From the NCBI GenBank assembly GCA_030633285.1, contig DAOVTC010000023.1:1-10486 (forward strand): a stretch of DNA of 10,486 bases, written 5' to 3'. Of this stretch, positions 1 through 5,671 are shown piece by piece (the stretch's first letter is position 1; each line of letters begins with the position of its first letter). A program made the position numbers and the translations under genes. This stretch comes from Flavobacteriaceae bacterium. GTDB lineage: Bacteria; Bacteroidota; Bacteroidia; Flavobacteriales; Flavobacteriaceae. The notes under the pieces were generated by a model. That model ran no database searches. It saw nothing but the letters and a program-made list of their open reading frames with translations, and was not told the origin of the DNA.

Positions 1-717
1 AATGATAAAATACACTTTATTGAAGAGCATTATTTTAGATTAATGTCTTCAATGAGAATGTTGCGTATGAAAATTCCTATGAATTTTACTTTAAAATTTT
101 ATGAAGATGAAATTCTGAAGGTTTTAAGTGAAAACAAACTTGAAGATAGAGCTAGAATTCGTGTTACAATATTCAGAAAAAATGGAGGACTATATTTGCC
201 TAATTCTAAAGATGTTGAGTATTTAATAGAAGTAGAAAATTTGTTATTTGTTCATTTTGATTCTTATAAAATTGAATTGTATAAAGATTTTCCGGTATAT
301 TCAGGTATTCTTTCAAATATTAAAACCAACAATAGAATGATAAATGTAGTTGCAAGTATTTTTGCAGCAGAGTTCAATTATCAAAATTGCATTTTAATAA
401 ATGAGAAAAAAAATATTGTTGAAGCTATAAATGCAAATATTTTTTTAATTGAAGGTGACGACATTTATACGCCAGCCTTAACTGAAGGTTGTGTTAATGG
501 TATAATAAGAAAAAAAGTAATTGAGATAATAAATAAAAATAGCAATTATTGTATTCAAGAAACTGCTATTTCACCGTTTGAATTACTTAAAGCTGATGAA
601 GTTTTTATAACTAATTCTATCATAAATATTCAATCAATAACTAAGTATCGAAAAAAAGAATATTCAACTGAAAAAACAGAAAGGTTAATTAATATTTTTA
701 AGAAATATGCTATATAA
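1..717 (+). CDS. Class IV PLP-dependent aminotransferase, 5' end outside window
   Basis: This is a fold-type IV pyridoxal-phosphate enzyme, the family of branched-chain and D-amino acid aminotransferases and 4-amino-4-deoxychorismate lyase. The frame is open from base 1, and the residues before the ATG at 43 (FIEEHYFRL, then MSSMRMLRM) fit the N-terminal domain of the family. The true start is therefore upstream and 43 is an internal Met. About 238 residues are visible, out of a usual 270-300. The likely Schiff-base lysine is encoded at 322-324 (context SNIKTNNR). The family signature follows as VEAINANIF with the conserved Glu and Asn, then TPALTEGCVNGIIR, which contributes to the phosphate-binding cup. 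The substrate cannot be read from the sequence; amino acid transamination or a pabC-like lyase role are both possible. The gene ends 11 bases before the convergent algH gene. The family is secure, the specific function is not. Confidence 0.9.
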   Translation, partial: NDKIHFIEEHYFRLMSSMRMLRMKIPMNFTLKFYEDEILKVLSENKLEDRARIRVTIFRKNGGLYLPNSKDVEYLIEVENLLFVHFDSYKIELYKDFPVYSGILSNIKTNNRMINVVASIFAAEFNYQNCILINEKKNIVEAINANIFLIEGDDIYTPALTEGCVNGIIRKKVIEIINKNSNYCIQETAISPFELLKADEVFITNSIINIQSITKYRKKEYSTEKTERLINIFKKYAI

Positions 718-728
718 AAGTGTAATTA

Positions 729-1286
729 TTAATTTAAACTTGGATTTTCAGGCGCATTAGCCCAAATTCTGTAAACACCACCGAACTTTATCAATTCGTT
801 TTTCCAAAAATTATTATGACCGACTTTGAATAAGTTTTTAAACTTATTTTCAATGACTAACCAAGAAGTAATAGATAATTCATCTTCTAATTGTTTTTCA
901 CTCCAGCCAGAATAGCCTAAGAAAAATCGTATATCGTGTTTTGATAAAATATTATCTTTTAAAAGTTCCTCAACAGCAAGGAAATCACCACCCCAAAAAA
1001 TTCCATTTGCAATTTCAATACTGTCGGGTATTAATTCTGGAACTTTATGTACAAAATATAAGTTACTCTCTGAAACAGGTCCACCATAATAAATTTTTAA
1101 TGATGAATCAATTTCAGGTAACAAATCTTTGATTTTATATGGTGAAGGTTTGTTGAATATAAAACCGACAGAGCCTTTATCACTATGCTCAGATAATAAA
1201 ATAACTGTACGATTAAACGAACTATCACATAGAATTGATGGTTCAGCAATTAAAAGTTTTCCTTTTGCTGGTTTTTTTGTGAGCAT
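729..1286 (-). CDS. YqgE/AlgH family protein (DUF179)
   Basis: This is a 185-residue cytoplasmic protein of the UPF0301/DUF179 family, the usual length for the family. Hallmarks in order are LIAEP (12-16), RTVILLSEH (26-34), GFIFNKP (41-47), YYGGPV (66-71), FWGGDF (97-102) and FFLGYSGW (121-128) followed by QLEDEL. There is no signal peptide or membrane segment. The biochemical role is not established; the name AlgH comes from alginate regulation in Pseudomonas, which need not apply here. The gene lies downstream of HU on the same strand, but the hairpin at 1331-1365 should cut off most HU transcription, so algH probably has its own weak promoter. The only candidate I see is an imperfect -7 box with one extra T (minus strand TATTTTTTG, at 1315-1323). 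Its 3' end faces the aminotransferase gene. Confidence 0.92.
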   Translation of the reverse strand: MLTKKPAKGKLLIAEPSILCDSSFNRTVILLSEHSDKGSVGFIFNKPSPYKIKDLLPEIDSSLKIYYGGPVSESNLYFVHKVPELIPDSIEIANGIFWGGDFLAVEELLKDNILSKHDIRFFLGYSGWSEKQLEDELSITSWLVIENKFKNLFKVGHNNFWKNELIKFGGVYRIWANAPENPSLN

Positions 1287-1330
1287 TGTTTTAATTTATA
1301 TTGGAATAAATGTACAAAAAATAAATTAAT

Positions 1331-1365
1331 AAAAAAACTCTCTTTAATTTAAAGAGAGTTTTTTT
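1331..1365 (-). terminator. Intrinsic terminator after HU gene
   Basis: A perfect inverted repeat pairs 1331-1345 with 1351-1365 around the 5-base loop 1346-1350. The core is CTCTCTTT/AAAGAGAG and the outer arm is a run of seven A against seven T. Read on the minus strand it starts 25 bases after the HU stop codon and ends in a T-run, as a Rho-independent terminator should. It is symmetrical and would also work on the + strand. It separates HU from algH, both on the minus strand. Confidence 0.88.
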
Positions 1366-1390
1366 ATTTTGATAATCAGTTTATTACCAA

Positions 1391-1663
1391 TTAATTTACA
1401 GAAGCTTTTAATTCAGATCCTGGTTTAAACTTCACAACATTTCTTGCTGGAATTTTAATAGTAGCTCCCGTTTGAGGATTTCTACCATCTCTTGCTGCTC
1501 TTTTAGCAACTGAAAAAGAGCCAAATCCTACTAAAGAAAGTTTACCTCCTTTTTTAAGTGTACCTTTTACATTAGCCATCATTGAATCTAAAGCTTTTCC
1601 TGCTGCAGCTTTTGAAATTCCTGCATCTGCAGCCATTGCTTCAATTAAATCTGATTTGTTCAT
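1391..1663 (-). CDS. hup: HU family DNA-binding protein
   Basis: This 90-residue protein has the standard length of HU/IHF nucleoid proteins, which bind and bend DNA as dimers. The N-terminal helical dimerisation part (MNKSDLIEAM...) is followed by GFGSF (46-50) and the beta-arm that grips the minor groove, with RNPQTG at 61-66. Pro63 is the residue that intercalates in this family. The IPARN and FKPG motifs at 71-82 complete the domain. The tail after position 83 is short, so this is a plain HU rather than one of the long-tailed variants. Its codons are richer in G and C than those of its neighbours (many Ala, Gly and Lys), as expected for an abundant protein. It is flanked by its own promoter (1720-1749) and terminator (1331-1365), so it is very likely transcribed alone. 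Confidence 0.96.
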   Translation of the reverse strand: MNKSDLIEAMAADAGISKAAAGKALDSMMANVKGTLKKGGKLSLVGFGSFSVAKRAARDGRNPQTGATIKIPARNVVKFKPGSELKASVN

Positions 1664-1719
1664 AATTTAAATTTTTTTAAAAATTGGTTAAATATTAATT
1701 TTGCCTTTCAATAGCTTAA

Positions 1720-1749
1720 CAAATATAGATTTTATAAGGCTTTACACAA
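1720..1749 (-). promoter_or_regulatory. Bacteroidota-type promoter of HU gene
   Basis: On the minus strand, TTG (1749-1747) is followed by exactly 19 bases and then TATATTTG (1727-1720). This fits the Bacteroidota primary sigma consensus of a TTG-containing -33 box and a TAnnTTTG -7 box. The predicted start of transcription would be near 1713, leaving a leader of about 50 bases that is A/T-rich with no clear Shine-Dalgarno, as is normal for the phylum. This is the best promoter match in the window. Confidence 0.75.
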
Positions 1750-1844
1750 GTTTTTAGCTTTGAAAGTTACTATATTGTTAATAATTCATATAAAATTGTT
1801 GATAAACTCAGAATATTTTTACTTTATTCCATAAATTATAAGGC

Positions 1845-2789
1845 TTACAGCATTTTAGAATTTTCATTAAAAGTAAATCCGTTCAGTAAACTTTTTGTGT
1901 CCATTTTACGTTTTCCAGCAATTTTAATCTCTAATATATTAATGTAACCATTTTTAACCGCAACTTTAATTTCCTTTTTTGTAAAAATTATTTTTCCTGA
2001 TTTTAAGGTATGCTCTTCTTTAATTTTTTCTGTTTTATAAATTTTGACTTCAATTTCATCACTATTGTTAATTAAGGTTGTCCAAGCACTGGGATAAGGA
2101 CAAAGCCCTCTAATTTTATTGTAGATGTTATTTAAAGAATCAGTCCAATCAATTTTGCAATTCTCTTTATTTAATTTTGGAGCTGGTTTTGTTTCTAGAC
2201 TAGATTGTTTTATGGTTTGATAATTTTCATTTTGAATAAGTTCAACAGTTTTTACAATTAATTTACTTCCTGTTGTCATTAAAACATCATGTAATTCGCC
2301 AGCGGTAGAAGTTGTAGGTATATCAACTTCTTCTTGTAATAATAAAGCTCCAGTATCAATTTTTTCATTGATAAAAAAAGTTGTTACACCAGTTTTTGTT
2401 TCCCCATTTATAATAGCCCAATTTATTGGTGCTGCTCCTCTATATTCTGGTAGGAGTGAGGCATGTAAATTAAAAGTGCCCAATTTTGGCATAGTCCAAA
2501 CTTCTTTTGGAAGCATTCTAAAGGCTACAACAATTTGTAAATCAGCTCGTAACGTGTTTAGTGATTTTAAAAATTCTAGATTTTTTAAATTAGTTGGTTG
2601 TAAAATATTTAAGTTTTTCTGTAAAGCAAATTCCTTCACTGCAGATTGTTTTAATTTTCTTCCACGCCCTGCAGGTTTATCTGGTGCAGTGATTACTCCA
2701 ACAATATCATAATTTGCCTCAATAAGTGCTTGTAATGATGCTACAGCAAAATCTGGAGTACCCATAAAAATTATTCGCAACTTGTTCAT
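1845..2789 (-). CDS. fmt: Methionyl-tRNA formyltransferase
   Basis: Fmt transfers a formyl group from 10-formyltetrahydrofolate to Met-tRNA(fMet), making the initiator tRNA for bacterial translation. The length of 314 residues is normal. The N-terminal formyltransferase fold begins with IIFMGTPDFA (6-15) and has the APDKPAGRGRK loop (35-45) that contacts the tRNA acceptor in this family. The catalytic set is complete: Asn107 and His109 in FNLHA, SLLPEYRGAAP (111-121), and Asp145 in EKIDTG. The C-terminal tRNA-binding domain starts near 203 (APKLNKE) and contains IRGLCPYPSAW (226-236) and AGKRKM (291-296). The ATG overlaps the recQ stop as ATGA, so translation is probably coupled to recQ. No terminator is obvious in the 181 bases between its end and HU, so some read-through into HU is possible. 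Confidence 0.97.
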   Translation of the reverse strand: MNKLRIIFMGTPDFAVASLQALIEANYDIVGVITAPDKPAGRGRKLKQSAVKEFALQKNLNILQPTNLKNLEFLKSLNTLRADLQIVVAFRMLPKEVWTMPKLGTFNLHASLLPEYRGAAPINWAIINGETKTGVTTFFINEKIDTGALLLQEEVDIPTTSTAGELHDVLMTTGSKLIVKTVELIQNENYQTIKQSSLETKPAPKLNKENCKIDWTDSLNNIYNKIRGLCPYPSAWTTLINNSDEIEVKIYKTEKIKEEHTLKSGKIIFTKKEIKVAVKNGYINILEIKIAGKRKMDTKSLLNGFTFNENSKML

Positions 2790-4699
2790 GATTTGACCTT
2801 TTCAAATTTGTTTTGCGAAGTTAATTGTAAAGTATTTTTTTCAACCAATAATTGTAAAGTTTTTACAATATATTTTTTATCGTAAGTCAATTGGTAAACT
2901 ATATCGTCTGAATTCAATTGATTGGCCGTGTCAAATAAAATGAGAATTTTATTTGAAATTTCTTTAAAATCTACTTTTTGATGATTAGTTTTTTGAGAAA
3001 TACAAACATCGCAAATATGGCACTTTTCTATATTTTCTTCTCCAAAATACTGAAGTAATAGCACGTTACGACAAATTTTATCATTTGCTACATATTTTAT
3101 TATAGCATCTGCTTTATTAATTTTTGTTTTGTTTCTACTTTCAATGTTTTTAGAAATTCTATTTATAACAAAATGATCTTCTCGAGGTACTAAGAATTTT
3201 AATTGAGAATTGGTATCAGCTTTTTTATAAATAATTATTTTGTCTAAATTTAATTGAGATAATAGTTTGATTATTTGCGGTTTAGAAGTATTTAGTTTTT
3301 TTGCAACAAGGGTTTCACTTATCGGAATAAATTGCTCAAAAGTACCACCATAATTTCTTAAAATTACTTTTAGGATTGCATTTAAATTCGGATTTCTTTT
3401 TTCATATTCAAACAAATATGAGCTTGAAACAATAGTTTTTAAAGTTGACTTTTTATTGATATTTTGTTGTATTTCAATAATATTTTCATTTTCAAAAATA
3501 TTAAATGCATTGAATGTTTTTAAAATTGGTAAATTATAGGTTGAACAAAAATCTTGTAAATTAAAGGCATGAATGGTCTCAGAAAATTCACTTGGACTAA
3601 TTTGATAAAATTGATTGATTTTGGTATAAACTTCTTTACAAAATTGAGTGTTTGCAATTCCCTTATTCAAAAAGTTTTTAAATTCATAAATTGAACTTTC
3701 ATTAAAAATCAAGTAAGCAATTGATTTTTTACCATCTCGCCCAGCTCTACCAACTTCTTGCATATAATTTTCAATGCTATTTGGTATATTTGTGTGAATA
3801 ACAGCCCTTACATTAGATTTGTCAATTCCCATACCAAAAGCATTTGTAGCTACCATAATTGGATTAATTTCATTGATCCAATTGTTAAGTGAGGCTAATT
3901 TTTCGTTATTTTGTAAACCTCCGTGATAGTAGTTACTCTTGAAGTTATTGTTATTTAAATAGTTTGAAATGTTTATACAGTTTTTTCGAGTATTGGTGTA
4001 AATTATTACAGGCTCATTTATTTTTAAAAGGATTTGTTTTAAATTTTCTAAAACATTTTCAGTTTTAATAAGCTTAAAAGCTAAATTATCTCTAAAAAAC
4101 GATTTTTTAAAAATTTGTACATCTTCATCTTCTAATAGTAAATTATTTACAATATCTTCCATCACTTTAGGAGTTGCTGATGCAGTTAAAGCAATTATAT
4201 TTGTTTTAGGAAGGATATTTTTTAAAATAGAAATTTTTAAATATGCCGGTCTGAAATCATGTCCCCATTCAGAAATACAATGGGCTTCATCAACAGCGAT
4301 TAAATTTATTTTGAGTTGACTAATTTTTTCAAGTATATATTCTGATTGTAATTTTTCTGGAGATAAATATAAAAATTTATAATTTCCAAAACGCAGATTA
4401 TCAAAAGCCTGTATAGTTTCTTTTTTATTATATTTTGAATTCAAAGCTATAGCTTTAATCCCTTTTTTTTGTAAACTGTTTACTTGATCTTCCATCAAAG
4501 CAATTAGCGGAGAAATAACAATACAAATACCATCTTTTAATAATGCAGGAATTTGAAAACAAAGTGATTTTCCTGCACCTGTAGGCAAAAGAGCAAGTAC
4601 ATTTTGATTATTAACCACAGCATTGATTATTTGTTCTTGAGGGCTACGAAATGACTGATGTTTCCAATATTTTTGTAAAAGAATTAAGGCCGAATTCAT
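2786..4699 (-). CDS. recQ: RecQ-family ATP-dependent DNA helicase
   Basis: This is a superfamily 2 3'-to-5' DNA helicase of 637 residues for recombination and replication repair. The helicase motifs are all present: motif 0 FRSPQEQII (17-25), Walker A PTGAGKS (39-45), DEAH (137-140), the aromatic-rich loop CISEWGHDFRP (141-151, with Glu where Gln is usual), TASAT (172-176) and motif VI QEVGRAGRDG (314-323). The zinc site is Cys543 with CHICDVC (Cys560, 563, 566). It comes about 200 residues after the helicase core, whereas in E. coli RecQ it follows almost directly. The insert at about 340-525 contains a stretch near 448-510 that could be a winged helix. A short domain at about 576-637 may be the RQC winged helix; no HRDC domain is present. 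From memory this layout is common in Bacteroidota, which often also carry a longer HRDC-containing RecQ elsewhere. The gene sits 7 bases after the ATPase gene and overlaps fmt. Confidence 0.96.
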   Translation of the reverse strand: MNSALILLQKYWKHQSFRSPQEQIINAVVNNQNVLALLPTGAGKSLCFQIPALLKDGICIVISPLIALMEDQVNSLQKKGIKAIALNSKYNKKETIQAFDNLRFGNYKFLYLSPEKLQSEYILEKISQLKINLIAVDEAHCISEWGHDFRPAYLKISILKNILPKTNIIALTASATPKVMEDIVNNLLLEDEDVQIFKKSFFRDNLAFKLIKTENVLENLKQILLKINEPVIIYTNTRKNCINISNYLNNNNFKSNYYHGGLQNNEKLASLNNWINEINPIMVATNAFGMGIDKSNVRAVIHTNIPNSIENYMQEVGRAGRDGKKSIAYLIFNESSIYEFKNFLNKGIANTQFCKEVYTKINQFYQISPSEFSETIHAFNLQDFCSTYNLPILKTFNAFNIFENENIIEIQQNINKKSTLKTIVSSSYLFEYEKRNPNLNAILKVILRNYGGTFEQFIPISETLVAKKLNTSKPQIIKLLSQLNLDKIIIYKKADTNSQLKFLVPREDHFVINRISKNIESRNKTKINKADAIIKYVANDKICRNVLLLQYFGEENIEKCHICDVCISQKTNHQKVDFKEISNKILILFDTANQLNSDDIVYQLTYDKKYIVKTLQLLVEKNTLQLTSQNKFEKVKS

Positions 4700-4706
4700 T
4701 TTAGTT

Positions 4707-5237
4707 TTATATGGATTTTAAAATAAACTGAACTCTTTTTTCAACTGTTCCTGTAGGAACTTCAATAATATTATAATCTAATTCTAAGTATGTTTTTTTT
4801 AAATGATTATGTATAGCAAGTGATTGTTCAAAGCTTTCATATCTTTCGTTATCAGTTATATAAATTTTTTGCCATGGTGGCATTAAAAATATTGATGAAT
4901 AACGGTTTTTATTACTTGCTTTGATATATGTACTAGGGTAATCTACACCTAAATAATTCATATAACCATGAACATCTGGAATACCTCTATCAAAAAATAC
5001 AATTTCAGCATCGTTTTTATCGGCTTTTATAAATTGACTTACCCTTCCTTCAAGTAGTAATTGACTAAATAATAATGGTTTTTTTAAAAATAATTGCTCA
5101 ATACCATTTTTTCTTGCGTTTAAAATAATATTCCTTGAAATTTCAGGCATACAAAAATACTTTAAACGAATTAATTCCTCTAATACAGTAGATTTTCCAG
5201 TTCCAGGTCCTCCGGTAATTACAATTTTTTGTTGCAT
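4707..5237 (-). CDS. Small P-loop ATPase (AAA_28 / NadR-like)
   Basis: This is a 176-residue soluble nucleotide-binding protein. The Walker A motif GGPGTGKST (9-17) is followed by MPEISR (30-35), which is typical of the AAA_28 group related to the kinase domain of NadR. A Walker B-like strand lies at 79-83 and runs into DRGIPD (83-88). The segment RYESFEQSL near 133-141 resembles the lid region of nucleoside or nucleotide kinases, and the protein ends after VPTGTVEKRVQFIL. The substrate is unknown; small-molecule kinase activity is an inference from the fold. It is the first gene of the ATPase-recQ-fmt cluster, with recQ starting 7 bases after its stop. The start at 5237 is favoured because Walker A begins nine residues later, as is normal, and a promoter-like element lies about 22 bases upstream. 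Confidence 0.88.
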   Translation of the reverse strand: MQQKIVITGGPGTGKSTVLEELIRLKYFCMPEISRNIILNARKNGIEQLFLKKPLLFSQLLLEGRVSQFIKADKNDAEIVFFDRGIPDVHGYMNYLGVDYPSTYIKASNKNRYSSIFLMPPWQKIYITDNERYESFEQSLAIHNHLKKTYLELDYNIIEVPTGTVEKRVQFILKSI

Positions 5238-5259
5238 GAAATTGTTTAAATTTTAAATT

Positions 5260-5267
5260 CAAAAATA
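5260..5267 (-). promoter_or_regulatory. Putative -7 element for ATPase-recQ-fmt operon
   Basis: The minus strand reads TATTTTTG here, an exact TAnnTTTG match, 22 bases ahead of the ATPase start codon. No TTG is found 19 bases further upstream, so the -33 part is missing or weak. In DNA this AT-rich the box could occur by chance; its position in the short divergent gap is the main support. Confidence 0.45.
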
Positions 5268-5282
5268 AGAAAATAATATTTG

Positions 5283-5290
5283 TAAATTTG
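5283..5290 (+). promoter_or_regulatory. Putative -7 element for DUF493 gene
   Basis: TAAATTTG is an exact TAnnTTTG match, 26 bases before the ATG at 5317. The predicted transcript would have a leader of roughly 20 bases. No good -33 box is seen at the expected spacing; that place is occupied by the -7 element of the opposite promoter. Confidence 0.45.
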
Positions 5291-5316
5291 TAAACTTAAA
5301 ATCTAATTTATTTTAA

Positions 5317-5598
5317 ATGAGTAAAGAGTCAGAGTTTTATAAAAAATTAAAAAAAAGTTTAGAGGAAACGACTAAATTTCCTACTAAATATGTGTTTAAA
5401 TTTATAATTTCATCTGATAATAAAAAATTTATAGAGATTGAAAATATTTTTAACAATTTAGGTGCTGTAATTGATTCAAAACCTTCAAAAACAGGTAAGT
5501 ATACAAGTTTGACGATATTGGTAAATATGAAATCACCTGATGAAATTATAGCAAAATACAAAGAAGTTTCTAAAGTTAAGGATGTAATTTCTTTGTGA
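5317..5598 (+). CDS. DUF493 family protein (YbeD/UPF0250-like)
   Basis: This is a 93-residue cytoplasmic protein matching the DUF493 family, whose E. coli member is YbeD and which has a small ferredoxin-like alpha/beta fold resembling regulatory ACT-type domains. Features I recognise are FPTKYVFKFI (21-30) for the first strand, the helix KKFIEIENIF (36-45), and the SKPSKTGKYTSLTI stretch (54-67), where the family has a conserved Ser-x-x-Gly-x-Tyr-like turn. The chain ends in KVKDVISL, like relatives that end just after the last strand. The function is not established. The ATG at 5317 is the only sensible start and gives the usual family length. It is divergent from the ATPase gene and 73 bases upstream of the chaperone operon, with no clear terminator between, so it may be co-transcribed with it. 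Confidence 0.85.
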   Translation: MSKESEFYKKLKKSLEETTKFPTKYVFKFIISSDNKKFIEIENIFNNLGAVIDSKPSKTGKYTSLTILVNMKSPDEIIAKYKEVSKVKDVISL

Positions 5599-5630
5599 TT
5601 TATTTAACAGATAAATTGATATAAATAAAA

Positions 5631-5638
5631 TATTTTTG
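5631..5638 (+). promoter_or_regulatory. Putative -7 element for chaperone operon
   Basis: TATTTTTG matches TAnnTTTG exactly, 33 bases ahead of the ppiC-type ATG at 5672, giving an expected leader of about 25-30 bases. No convincing -33 box is found 19 bases upstream. It lies in the only gap of useful size before the four-gene operon, which has no other space for a promoter. Confidence 0.45.
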
Positions 5639-5671
5639 ACTTTTTTAAATATAAAAACTGAAAATTAAAAA

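Noticed and set aside
43..45. ATG at 43 as the true start of the aminotransferase
   Set aside because: The frame is open to base 1 and the residues encoded upstream fit the family, so the gene begins before the window.
718..741. Imperfect inverted repeat AAGT...ACTT between aminotransferase and algH
   Set aside because: It has mismatches, is nearly all A/T, overlaps the algH stop region and lacks a T-run; it could be chance.
941..1329. Two short plus-strand reading frames opposite the YqgE/AlgH gene
   Set aside because: They are antisense to a well-recognised gene, and their translations show no domain or sensible composition.
2368..2712. 114-codon plus-strand frame opposite fmt
   Set aside because: It is antisense to the conserved catalytic part of fmt and shows no recognisable motif.
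5598..5616. Hairpin ATTTAT...ATAAAT after DUF493 as a terminator
   Set aside because: It has only six A-T pairs, no G-C pair and no adjacent T-run, so it is too weak to call.
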